64,000 nt of DNA. Origin: Mitsuokella jalaludinii DSM 13811. Lineage in GTDB: Bacteria > Bacillota > Negativicutes > Selenomonadales > Selenomonadaceae. Shown here in pieces: positions 24,866-33,671 of the stretch. Under the pieces are notes generated by a model, which did no database searches, had not been told where the DNA came from, and worked only from the letters and a program-made list of their open reading frames with translations. The stretch is from NCBI RefSeq assembly GCF_000702905.1, contig NZ_JNKR01000004.1, positions 1 through 64,000 on the forward strand, read 5' to 3'. A program made the position numbers and the translations under genes. Every line of letters begins with the position of its first letter. Positions within the stretch are counted from its first letter, which is position 1.

Positions 24866-26148
24866 CGACAGAGGCAAAAGTAGGCGCGTTCACCGTTGTG
24901 GGTGTCGTGCTCTTCGTGGCGGTGGCCATGCTGCTCTCCGGCGTTTCCCTGTCGGGACATAAGGGCTATACGCTCTACGCGGGCTTCAAGCAGGTCATCG
25001 GCGTCGAGCCGCAGTCGGTCGTGCGCCTCTCTGGCGTGCCGGTCGGCAAGGTCAAGAGCATCCGCAACGACGGCGGCGGCGTGACTGTCTCCCTCGACAT
25101 CGACGGGAATGCCAAGATTCCGAAGGGCTCTGCCGTCACAGTCGCCTCGGCGGGTGTCATGGGTGAGAAGTTCATCAACATCCTGCCGAGCAAGGACCAG
25201 GGCATCTACCTCGGCGACGGCGACTACCTGATTGGCCAGGAGGAAGAGGGGCTCGATTCCCTGATGGATAAGGCGGGCGGCGTGCTGGACCAGGTCCAAG
25301 CACTGCTCGACTCGATGAACCAGGTCATGGGCAATCCGGACTTCCAGAAGAACTTCCTGCAGATGGCCGTCAACATACGCGACATGACGGCGCACATGGA
25401 CGGCCTCGTCGCGGCGATGGAGCAGACGATGCGCGAGAATCAGGGCAACATCACGGGCATGCTCTCGAATCTCAATGCGGCATCTGCCGGCCTCAACCGC
25501 ACGATGAACCAGGTCGAGGCGATGATGACGAATCTCGCCACGGTCGGCGCTGACCCGCAGACGGCGGAGAATTTGCGCCTGACGCTCGCGAACATCAAGG
25601 ACACGAGCGACCGCATCGCGCACATCGCCGAGAATATGGACGGCGCCGTCGGCGACCCGCAGACGGCTGAGGACATCAAGACGACGATCCGCAATGCGCG
25701 GCAGATGTCCGAGAAAGCAGGAAATATGATGGGCAAGCTCGAAGATATCAAAGTCAAGCCATCGGCCGACCTGCTCTACAGCGGGGCGAAGGATGACTGG
25801 CAGGCGAACTTCAACGTGGATCTGGGGCCAGAGACGGGAAATTTTCTGCGGGCCGGACTCGATGACATCGGGGACGGCAACCGCGGGAACTTCGAAGTAG
25901 GCCGCCGCTCGGAGCGCTATGCCGTGCGCGGCGGCGTCATCAACGGCGATGTCGGAGTCGGCCTCGACGCCTATGCCGGCAAGCGCTTCGTCTTCTCGGT
26001 CGACGCCATGGACCCGAATGACCCGTCGCTGCGCCTCGGTGCGCAGTACGAGCTCAATGACGCCGGCACCTGGCTCATGGGCCAGTGGAATGATGTCAAC
26101 GACAGCGACAAGCGCGCCGCCTACGTCGGCCTGCGCCAGTCGTTCTGA
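24862..26148 (+). CDS. mlaD: MlaD-family MCE protein with C-terminal beta-rich domain
   Basis: 428 residues: one membrane helix (about 8-28), an MCE domain (about 34-115) that forms a hexameric lipid ring, a long helical/coiled-coil segment (about 125-300) with a repeated TVGADPQTAEN / AVGDPQTAED motif, then about 120 residues of alternating beta strands ending in phenylalanine (YVGLRQSF). The last part looks like an outer-membrane strand set, so the protein could span the periplasm. MlaD-barrel fusions of this kind have been described in Veillonella as a transenvelope bridge; I recognise the same plan here from architecture, not from a database search. Confidence 0.88.
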   Translation: MTTEAKVGAFTVVGVVLFVAVAMLLSGVSLSGHKGYTLYAGFKQVIGVEPQSVVRLSGVPVGKVKSIRNDGGGVTVSLDIDGNAKIPKGSAVTVASAGVMGEKFINILPSKDQGIYLGDGDYLIGQEEEGLDSLMDKAGGVLDQVQALLDSMNQVMGNPDFQKNFLQMAVNIRDMTAHMDGLVAAMEQTMRENQGNITGMLSNLNAASAGLNRTMNQVEAMMTNLATVGADPQTAENLRLTLANIKDTSDRIAHIAENMDGAVGDPQTAEDIKTTIRNARQMSEKAGNMMGKLEDIKVKPSADLLYSGAKDDWQANFNVDLGPETGNFLRAGLDDIGDGNRGNFEVGRRSERYAVRGGVINGDVGVGLDAYAGKRFVFSVDAMDPNDPSLRLGAQYELNDAGTWLMGQWNDVNDSDKRAAYVGLRQSF

Positions 26149-26232
26149 CATACGGGTACACATTCTTTGTAATGATGCTCGAATGAAGATTTAAGAAAGA
26201 CATGCTACATTTTCTCTGAGGAGGAACTGACT

Positions 26233-27828
26233 GTGAATAAGAAAAACCGCTTCTACAAGAAACTGACTGCCCTCATCGCCACGGGGCTGATGACGGCCGC
26301 TGTCTCAGGCACGGCTCTCGCCGCTGACACCGTTCAGCTCGACCTGCACGACAGCGTGCAGATGGCGCTCGAGAACAACCGCACGATCCGCCAGGTCCTG
26401 ACGGACGTCGACACGGCCAAGTGGACGCTTTCGAAAGCGCGCCGCACGATGGGTCCGACCGTGACCTGGACTTCTGGTGCAAACCGCATCGGCGGTGATT
26501 CGCTGGATACGGCTCATACTGCACATGCGCTTGGCAAGGGGTCGGCCTATGATTATTCTTGGACGAATACGGCACAGGGCGTGATGCCGCTCTACAATGG
26601 CTCGGTCAAGGGCCAGATCAAGCAGGCGCGCTATGGCCTCAATGCGCAGGACCTCGCGCTCGAGGAGACGAAGCAGGCCATCCGCCTGCAGGCGACGTCG
26701 GACTACTACAACATCCTGCAGTGCCGCAACCTCATCGATGTCGAGCAGGAGTCGGTCAACACGCTGCAGGAGCACCTCGACAACGTCAATGCGCAGTACC
26801 GCGTCGGCACGGTCGCCAAGTCGGACGTGCTCGCCTCGCAGGTCCAGCTCGCCAATGCGCAGCAGGCCCTCGTGACGGCACAGAACAACTACGACATCGC
26901 CGTCTCGACGCTCAACAACGTCATCGGCCTGCCGACGGACACGGTGCTCGACATCCGCGACCAGCTCAAGTACACGAAGTACGACTTGACGCAGGATGAC
27001 TGCACGAATTACGCGCTCGACAACCGCGCGGACGGCGCAGCGGCGCGCTATGCCGTCAAGGCCGCAGAAGCCAGCGTCGAGACGGCCAAGGCCGGCTATC
27101 AGCCGACAGTCAATGCTGTCGTCAACAAGTCCATCGGCGGCGAGAAACCGTTCCGTCATGACCATACGAGTAGTGACAGCTGGTCGGCTGGCGTCAATGC
27201 CTCCTGGAATGTCTTTGACAACGGCCTGACGCAGGCTTCCGTCAAGTCGGCCAACATGGCGCTCGCCAAGGCACAGGAAGAGGCGGCTCAGACGGATGAC
27301 CAGATCCGCCTCGACGTGCGCAAGGCCTATCTCGGCCTGCAGGCAGCCGAGAAGAACATCCAGACGACGTCCGTCGCCGTGACGCGCGCCGAGGAAGACT
27401 ACAAGATCGCCCAGGTCCGCTACAGCGCCGGTGTCGGCACGAACCTCGACGTCATGGACGCCAACGAGAAGCTGACGACGGCCCGCACGAACTACTACAC
27501 GGCCCTCTACAACTACAATACGAGCAAGGCATCGCTCGACAAGGCGATGGGCATCCCTGTTGACCTCGATGTCGTCAAGTACACGGAAGCAGAGCAGGCG
27601 GGCGCGACGGCTCCGAAGGCCCGCGAGGCGGCCAAGCTCAAGGATGATGCCATCTTTGAGATGGAGCAGCTGCAGAAGCTCGAGCAGGCCAACGCAGCCG
27701 CTGAGGCCGCTACGGTGCAGGATACGGATCAGGCGGCTCAGACCGTTCAGAAGTCGGCCGATGCGGCAGAGCATCCTTCGGCCGCGACGGTCACGAGTGA
27801 GGCCGTCGCCTCGGATATGGCGCACTGA
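26233..27828 (+). CDS. TolC-family outer-membrane protein
   Basis: 531-residue outer-membrane channel protein. A signal peptide (cleavage after A30, GTALA-AD) precedes two tandem outer-membrane-efflux repeats, each with long helices and QVRYSAGVGTNLDVMDANEKL or QYRVGTVAKSDVLASQVQL type segments that build the alpha-helical periplasmic tunnel. From about 465 on, an A/Q/E/T-rich tail looks disordered and exceeds the normal TolC length. The start is a GTG at 26233 after GAGGAGGAAC. Placed between mlaD and tamB, it may serve an export pump or, less likely, lipid traffic; no pump genes are adjacent. Confidence 0.9.
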   Translation: MNKKNRFYKKLTALIATGLMTAAVSGTALAADTVQLDLHDSVQMALENNRTIRQVLTDVDTAKWTLSKARRTMGPTVTWTSGANRIGGDSLDTAHTAHALGKGSAYDYSWTNTAQGVMPLYNGSVKGQIKQARYGLNAQDLALEETKQAIRLQATSDYYNILQCRNLIDVEQESVNTLQEHLDNVNAQYRVGTVAKSDVLASQVQLANAQQALVTAQNNYDIAVSTLNNVIGLPTDTVLDIRDQLKYTKYDLTQDDCTNYALDNRADGAAARYAVKAAEASVETAKAGYQPTVNAVVNKSIGGEKPFRHDHTSSDSWSAGVNASWNVFDNGLTQASVKSANMALAKAQEEAAQTDDQIRLDVRKAYLGLQAAEKNIQTTSVAVTRAEEDYKIAQVRYSAGVGTNLDVMDANEKLTTARTNYYTALYNYNTSKASLDKAMGIPVDLDVVKYTEAEQAGATAPKAREAAKLKDDAIFEMEQLQKLEQANAAAEAATVQDTDQAAQTVQKSADAAEHPSAATVTSEAVASDMAH

Positions 27829-27907
27829 GCCTCGGACCAAAGTCCATACATCAATTCCATAGCAAGAAGTCGCAAGAGTTTCGGAAGTGAATTTTGGGGA
27901 GATTGTC

Positions 27908-30900
27908 ATGAAACGGAAAACCATCGGGATAGGTGTCGGCGTGCTCATGGGCGTGCTGATGCTGGTACTGGGCGGCATCTGGTATTACATACAGACCAGT
28001 GCGTTCATGGACAAGGTAGAGAGCACGGCTGCCACTGCTGCCAGTGAGGCGCTCGGCGTGCCCGTCTCCGTCGGCTCCATCAAGGTGAATTCGCTTCATG
28101 ATCTCGAGATCCATGACCTTGCCATCTATGATAAGCAGGCGGAATGCATCGCCCAGGCCGACACGGCCCGGGTGGAGCTGCGCCTGCTTTCTGCATATCG
28201 CGACCCCGCGCACGCCGTCCAGTCGGTCACGCTCTCACATGTCAAGGCCAGCCTCGTCCAGCGTGAGGACGGCACTTGGAATGTCGAGGACATCGAGACG
28301 AAGAGTTCGGGCGAGGGCTCGTTCTTCGGCACGGTCAAGGTGGAGGACGGCGAGGCAACGGTCACAGCGCAGGGCCGCGAGGTCACAGCCAGCGCCATCG
28401 AGGGCTCGCTTGACTTCTCGGATTACCCCGTGCTGAAGCTCTCAGCCAAGGCGAACTGCCTCGGTTCTTCTGTAGAAGTCTCGGGCACCTACCGCAAGGA
28501 GCGCCAGATCTTCAACGCGGAGCTCTCGGGGCTCGACGTCATGAACGTCCTGCCGCTGCTGCCGGACGGCACGCTGCCGGACGGCATCGAGGTCCTCGGC
28601 GGCACGGTGACGAAGGCCAAGGTCGCGGGCCAGTACATGGGCAGCCAGCTCTCCTTCTCGGGGCAGGCTGAGTACGAGGGCGGCTCCGTCAAGGTCAAGG
28701 AGACGCAGGTCGACGACATCCACGGCTTTATTTCCTTCACGGATGCGGAGGCGCTGTTCTCTGCCGATGCAGAGGCGGCCGGCCAGCAGGCCCATGTCAA
28801 CGGCAAGGTCCGCTACGACACGGGGGCGCCGTATCTCGACCTTCACGTCGCTTCGGATTCCTTTGATCCTTCAAAGGTCCTCAAGGACATCCCCTACGAG
28901 GGCGCGGCAGCGGTCAAGGCGCATGTCACGGGCACGGCGGCTGACCCTGTCGTCGACGGCACGGTCCGTGTCGCTTCCGGCACGGCGGCGGGCATCCCGT
29001 TCGCGAATGCGCGCGCGCACGTCCGCTACGAGGACGACCGCGTCTCGCTTCAGGATGTTGCGCTCAATGCCTTTGGCGGCACGGCGCGCGGCGAGGGCGT
29101 CTTCTCGCCGGCAGACCTCACGTACACGGCACACCTCGCGGCCAGTGACATCGATGTGCAGCAGGCAGCTGCCTACGTCCCGGAGCTCGCGGACCTCACG
29201 GGCCGCATCTCCTGCAACATGGGCATCTCCGGCAAGGGCTCGGACACGAGCGATTTGCAGGCGTACGGCAGTGCGGAGCTGAAGAATGGCTCCTACAAGG
29301 ACCTGCCCATTGAGAGCCTCGCGGCCTCGTTCTTCGCGCAGGGCAAGGACATCACGATAGACTACGCGAGCCTCAATCTGCCGCACCGCTCGACTCTCGG
29401 CATCGAGGGCAAGGTGAAGGATGGCAGCAGTCTCGACCTCGCGTTCTACGGCGGCCATGTCGACCTCTCGCTCGTGCGGACATTGATCCCTGAGGCCGAT
29501 GTCACGGGCTTCGGCGATTTCGAGGGCACGGTACAGGGCGACATCACAGATCCGGCCGTGAACTTCAAGTTCACGGCGATGAACGGCAGCCTCTTCAAGC
29601 AGCCGTACGACAGCCTGAAGTTCAACGCCGGCGGCAGCCTCGACGGCGTGACGATTGAGGAGTTCTCGCTCGTCAAGGATGGCAAGCAGACCTGGTACGT
29701 CGACGGCTCCGTCGGCCTGACGGGCGAGCGGCGCATCGACATGCGCATCGACACGGTCGGCGCGCGCATGGAGGACATCGCGGCCTTTGCTTTCCCCGAC
29801 CAGCCGATCACAGGCAACGTCGACAATACGATCAAGATCACGGGCACGCTCGACCACCCGAATGCCGTCGGCTACATCCACTTCTACCGCGGCAGCTACA
29901 ACGGTATCCTGCTCTCGGGCATGGACGGCGACTACTTCATGGAGGACGGCTTCACGCGCCTGCAGGACTTCCACGTCTTCTCACCGATGGTCGACATGGA
30001 CCTCAACGGCACGGTCGACCGCAACTGGAACCTCGACATGGTCGCGAGCGTCCACGAGATCAACATGGAGCGCTTTGCAAACAAGTTCCCGTACCCGGTC
30101 AGCGGCAAGGGCACCTTCGCCGGCGAGATCGGCGGCACACTGATGGCCCCGACGTTCCACGGCATCCTGACGTCTCCCTCCATCACGCTCAACGACCAGA
30201 CGATCACGGACATCCGCGGCATGGTCGATTACGAAGACAGCGTCGTCAGCGTCAGTCAGTTCGGCTTCCGCCAGGGCGGCGGCAGCTATCAGGCGGCGCT
30301 CTCCATCAACGTCGACACGCACGACGCGGATGGCACCATCAAGGTCCAGGACGGCGACATCAATGCCATCACGGCAATCGGCAACTTCAAGAACGACATC
30401 GTCACCGGCAAGCTCAGCAGCGACATCCAGGTCGGCGGCACATACGACAACCCGGAGCTCACCGTCATCGGCCGGCTGGACGCCGGCAAGATCTCTGGCT
30501 ATGATGTCCACGATGTCGATATCAACCTCCACCTCCTGGACCACGTCATCTACATCGACAAGCTCATGGGCCAGCAGGGCACGGACGGCAGCTTCGAAGC
30601 GGGCGGCACGGTGACGATCGGCGGCCCGATTGCCGCACACTTCTCGGCGCAGAAACTCGCGCTCGGCATGTTCACGAAGTCGGCCGGCCTCGAGCGCAAG
30701 GTGCACGGCACGGCCAACATCGAGGCCGCGTTTGGCGGCACGACGGGCAATCCGTCTGCCGATGTCACGATCGCGGCCAACAACGGCGGCTTCCAGGGCT
30801 CGACCTTTGATGCGCTGGATGGTGAGTTCCACCTCAAGAATGGCCTCGTCGATGTCAAGGACTTTTCGGTGGAAAAGTCCATCAACGGCAAGGATTACAT

Positions 30901-32239
30901 GGCTTCGGCCAAGGGCATCGTGCCTTTAAAGGCGCTTTTTGCCAATCGGGAAGAAGAGCTCAATGACTACGAGCGCATCAAGCTCACAGTCAGCCTCGAC
31001 CAGGCCGACCTCTCCATCCTGCCGTTTGTCTCCGACCAGATTGACTGGGCGCTCGGCCCGACGAAGGGCAAGCTCGAGATCACGGGTACGCCGGCGCACC
31101 CGCTCGTCAAGGGCAGCGTCTCGCTGTCGGATGGTGCGGTCAAGTTCAAGCCGCTCACTGTGCCCGTCACGGCCATGGCGGCCCAGGTCGATTTTAATGG
31201 CGACACCATGACAGTCCGCGATTTTTCTGGTAAAATGGGCGAAGGTACGTATGCGGGGCAGGGCACGCTCAAGATGAACGGACTGACACCTGCTTCGTAC
31301 GATTTCTCGCTGACGGCGGACAAGCTCGACATCGAGAGTGACTTCTTCAAGGGGCCTCTGAGCGGTCAGCTGCGCGTCAACAACGACAAGTTCTTTGGCT
31401 TGGAACTGCCGAAGATCTCGGGTCAGATCGACCTTGCGGACTGCACAATCTCTGTGCCGGCCATCCCCGACAGCGATGGCGAGCTGCCGGACATCATCCT
31501 CGACGCTGACGTCAATGTCGGCGACAGGGTCCATGCCTACAGCTCGTACCTCTACGACATGTACCTGACAGGGAATGTCCACTTCGGCGGCACGACGCGC
31601 CATCCGAAGACGTCGGGCTCGGTGTCGGTCAAGCGCGGCGGCACGATCAACTACCTCAAGACGGAGTTCAATGTCCGTGAGGGCACGGCCTACTTCAACC
31701 AGGTCGATTCGTTCCTGCCGAGCATCACGTTCCTGGCGGACACGCGCCTGACGCAGGCCAAGGTATTCCTCTCCATCACGGGCCCGCTCGACAACATGAC
31801 GTTTACGCTGAAGTCGACGCCGGAGATGAGCCAGTCGGAGATCATCCGACTGCTGACACTGCGCGACGCCTACAAGGCCGGACAGGCCAACCTCGATGCC
31901 GGCGACCTCCTGATTGTCGGCCTGCAGATGAGCTTCCTGTCGGAGGTCGAGGACGTCATGCGCAACATGCTCTGGCTTGACCGCTTCACGATTGCGCGCG
32001 GCAGCGGCTCTGCCTTTGACACGCACGACGAGGAGTCGAACAAGGCCATCGATGTCTATCACGTCGAGATGGGCAAGTACATCTCAGACAAGGTCATGTT
32101 CAAGTACACGCAGCAGATCGGCGGCGACGACACGCACCGCTTCGGCCTGCAGTACGACATGAACGACCGCTTCGGACTGTCGCTGGAGAAGGAAGCTCAG
32201 AGGTTCATTGTGGGCCTCGAAGCCCGCATCCATTTCTGA
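27908..32239 (+). CDS. tamB: TamB-family translocation and assembly protein (AsmA-like, DUF490)
   Basis: 1443 residues: an N-terminal membrane anchor (about 5-28), a very long run of repeated beta-strand motifs that form the hydrophobic groove of bridge-like lipid transfer proteins, and a C-terminal DUF490 region with the family signature near VKRGGTINYLKTEFNVREG and a final strand ending in F (VGLEARIHF). It should span from inner to outer membrane and carry phospholipid, or help insert outer-membrane proteins. No TamA is next to it; BamA follows two genes later and may be its partner. ATG at 27908 follows TTTTGGGGAG. Confidence 0.93.
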   Translation: MKRKTIGIGVGVLMGVLMLVLGGIWYYIQTSAFMDKVESTAATAASEALGVPVSVGSIKVNSLHDLEIHDLAIYDKQAECIAQADTARVELRLLSAYRDPAHAVQSVTLSHVKASLVQREDGTWNVEDIETKSSGEGSFFGTVKVEDGEATVTAQGREVTASAIEGSLDFSDYPVLKLSAKANCLGSSVEVSGTYRKERQIFNAELSGLDVMNVLPLLPDGTLPDGIEVLGGTVTKAKVAGQYMGSQLSFSGQAEYEGGSVKVKETQVDDIHGFISFTDAEALFSADAEAAGQQAHVNGKVRYDTGAPYLDLHVASDSFDPSKVLKDIPYEGAAAVKAHVTGTAADPVVDGTVRVASGTAAGIPFANARAHVRYEDDRVSLQDVALNAFGGTARGEGVFSPADLTYTAHLAASDIDVQQAAAYVPELADLTGRISCNMGISGKGSDTSDLQAYGSAELKNGSYKDLPIESLAASFFAQGKDITIDYASLNLPHRSTLGIEGKVKDGSSLDLAFYGGHVDLSLVRTLIPEADVTGFGDFEGTVQGDITDPAVNFKFTAMNGSLFKQPYDSLKFNAGGSLDGVTIEEFSLVKDGKQTWYVDGSVGLTGERRIDMRIDTVGARMEDIAAFAFPDQPITGNVDNTIKITGTLDHPNAVGYIHFYRGSYNGILLSGMDGDYFMEDGFTRLQDFHVFSPMVDMDLNGTVDRNWNLDMVASVHEINMERFANKFPYPVSGKGTFAGEIGGTLMAPTFHGILTSPSITLNDQTITDIRGMVDYEDSVVSVSQFGFRQGGGSYQAALSINVDTHDADGTIKVQDGDINAITAIGNFKNDIVTGKLSSDIQVGGTYDNPELTVIGRLDAGKISGYDVHDVDINLHLLDHVIYIDKLMGQQGTDGSFEAGGTVTIGGPIAAHFSAQKLALGMFTKSAGLERKVHGTANIEAAFGGTTGNPSADVTIAANNGGFQGSTFDALDGEFHLKNGLVDVKDFSVEKSINGKDYMASAKGIVPLKALFANREEELNDYERIKLTVSLDQADLSILPFVSDQIDWALGPTKGKLEITGTPAHPLVKGSVSLSDGAVKFKPLTVPVTAMAAQVDFNGDTMTVRDFSGKMGEGTYAGQGTLKMNGLTPASYDFSLTADKLDIESDFFKGPLSGQLRVNNDKFFGLELPKISGQIDLADCTISVPAIPDSDGELPDIILDADVNVGDRVHAYSSYLYDMYLTGNVHFGGTTRHPKTSGSVSVKRGGTINYLKTEFNVREGTAYFNQVDSFLPSITFLADTRLTQAKVFLSITGPLDNMTFTLKSTPEMSQSEIIRLLTLRDAYKAGQANLDAGDLLIVGLQMSFLSEVEDVMRNMLWLDRFTIARGSGSAFDTHDEESNKAIDVYHVEMGKYISDKVMFKYTQQIGGDDTHRFGLQYDMNDRFGLSLEKEAQRFIVGLEARIHF

Positions 32240-32287
32240 TAGCAGTCCTCTGAGCAATGATCGCAGCAATGAGAGGAGGTGAGCCGC

Positions 32288-32914
32288 ATGCAGCTCAGTG
32301 AGTACATGAAGGAACTGCGCAAGGTCAAGACACTCGATCGCGCGCAGGAAGCAAAGCTCTGGGCCGCGTTCAAGGAACGCGGCGACGAAGAGGCGCGCCA
32401 GCGGCTCATCGAATCGTATCAGCCGCTCGTCTTCAAGCAGGCGGCGCCATTTGCGCAGCTCGACTGCGTGCTCGACCTCATCCAGGAGGGCACGGTTGGC
32501 CTCATCGAGGCCGCAGAACGCTACGACCACACGCGCGGAGTAGCCTTCAGCCTGTTTGCCGTGCACCGCATCCGCGGCCGCATGATGGATTTCCTGCGGC
32601 GCGAGGGACAGGTCGACGTCGCCTGCCTAGAGGAGAATCTCGAGGGCGGCAGCCTCAAGGAGAACCTCGTCGACACGGCGGCGTCGGTGCCGGAGCAGGC
32701 GGAGAGCCACGAGCTCGCGCGCCATCTCCACCAGGCGATGGCGCGGCTGCCGGACAAGGAGCGGGCTGTGCTCGAGGGCATGTACCTCTGCCGCGAGGAC
32801 GCAGCGGGCATGGCCGATGCCCTGCACGTCAGCTCCTCGCACATCTACCGCCTGCAGAAGACGGGCATCCGCCGCATCCGCGGCATGCTCTCGCGTTTCA
32901 TGCATTACTGGTGA
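32288..32914 (+). CDS. Sigma-70 family RNA polymerase sigma factor (group 3-like)
   Basis: 208 residues. Region 2 is clear: ESYQPLVFKQAAPF, LDLIQEGTVGLIEAAERYD and FSLFAVHRIRGRMMDFLRRE, which contact core polymerase and the -10. Region 4 is LPDKERAVLEGMYL followed by a helix-turn-helix (DALHVSSSHIYRLQKTG) for the -35. A short region 3 separates them, so it resembles FliA/SigF-type group 3 factors more than ECF factors. Start at 32288 follows GAGAGGAGG. Its place between tamB and bamA suggests control of envelope genes. No other sigma or anti-sigma family domain is evident nearby. Confidence 0.9.
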   Translation: MQLSEYMKELRKVKTLDRAQEAKLWAAFKERGDEEARQRLIESYQPLVFKQAAPFAQLDCVLDLIQEGTVGLIEAAERYDHTRGVAFSLFAVHRIRGRMMDFLRREGQVDVACLEENLEGGSLKENLVDTAASVPEQAESHELARHLHQAMARLPDKERAVLEGMYLCREDAAGMADALHVSSSHIYRLQKTGIRRIRGMLSRFMHYW

Positions 32915-33068
32915 AAGGCGAGCAATTGAGTGAAAATGGCCAGAAAACACTGGAAAACAGCAGATGGTCGCATGGCATCTGCGCATATCGCGCGATACGG
33001 CATGCCGATACGGAGTGACCGCCTCGGATTATAGGAATAAGTCTTTGAAATCGGGCAGGGGGTGTGTC

Positions 33069-33623
33069 ATGAAGGAACGGAATCAGAAACAGCGCCGTCA
33101 CATCCGGGCGGCAAGGCAGTGGCTCGGGGAGGCGGAGCACTCACTCGCGGAGAACCACAGAGTCCGCGGTGAGCTCAAGGTCATGTTGGCCAAGGCAGAA
33201 CTGGCCCGGGTGGAAGGCACGCCGGGCCATCGCTTTGTCAAGAAGTGGTCCATGCGCATCCTGCCGGCACTTGCGGCGATCTTCCTCGCGGGCGGCGGCT
33301 ATGCGCTCTGGCAGGCGCAGCTGCCGCACAATGCAGCGGTGCCTGCCCCGGTGGAGACGGAGGCGCCTGAGCCTTCGCCCGCCCTGCCCGCAGAGACTGC
33401 CGACGAGCCGCCGCTGGCCCCAATCGAGATCCCCGAGCAGGCACAGCCGGCGGCAGCGCCCGCTCAGGCTGCTCCGGCGCCTTCGCCTGAGCCGGTACCT
33501 GCGCAGGCGGCAGCGCCCTCGGAGGCGCAGCCGGCTGCGCCTCCGCGAGAGTCCGCACCGCGCGTCCCCGATGACGGGATGCAGAAATTGATGCAGACCG
33601 CAGGCAAGGCGCTGCGGAAATGA
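33069..33623 (+). CDS. Single-pass membrane protein with proline/alanine-rich periplasmic region
   Basis: I do not recognise a family. The 184-residue protein has a strongly basic, helical cytoplasmic N-terminus (1-60), one membrane helix (about 62-80, ILPALAAIFLAGGGYALW), about 90 residues rich in P, A and E that would be extended in the periplasm, and a short C-terminal helix (GMQKLMQTAGKALRK). Proline-rich stalks recall TonB, but no TonB C-terminal domain is present. It directly follows the sigma factor, so a role as a membrane-bound sigma partner is conceivable; anchoring of periplasmic machinery is another option. ATG at 33069 follows AGGGGGTG. Confidence 0.75.
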   Translation: MKERNQKQRRHIRAARQWLGEAEHSLAENHRVRGELKVMLAKAELARVEGTPGHRFVKKWSMRILPALAAIFLAGGGYALWQAQLPHNAAVPAPVETEAPEPSPALPAETADEPPLAPIEIPEQAQPAAAPAQAAPAPSPEPVPAQAAAPSEAQPAAPPRESAPRVPDDGMQKLMQTAGKALRK

Positions 33624-33671
33624 TAGATATCCCCTCCGCATCAGGAAGGTATTGCATAGGAGGTTTGACCT

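Noticed and set aside
24862-26148. Frameshift or separate gene at the C-terminal beta-rich part of mlaD
   Set aside because: The frame is continuous with no internal start preceded by a ribosome site, so it is a true fusion domain.
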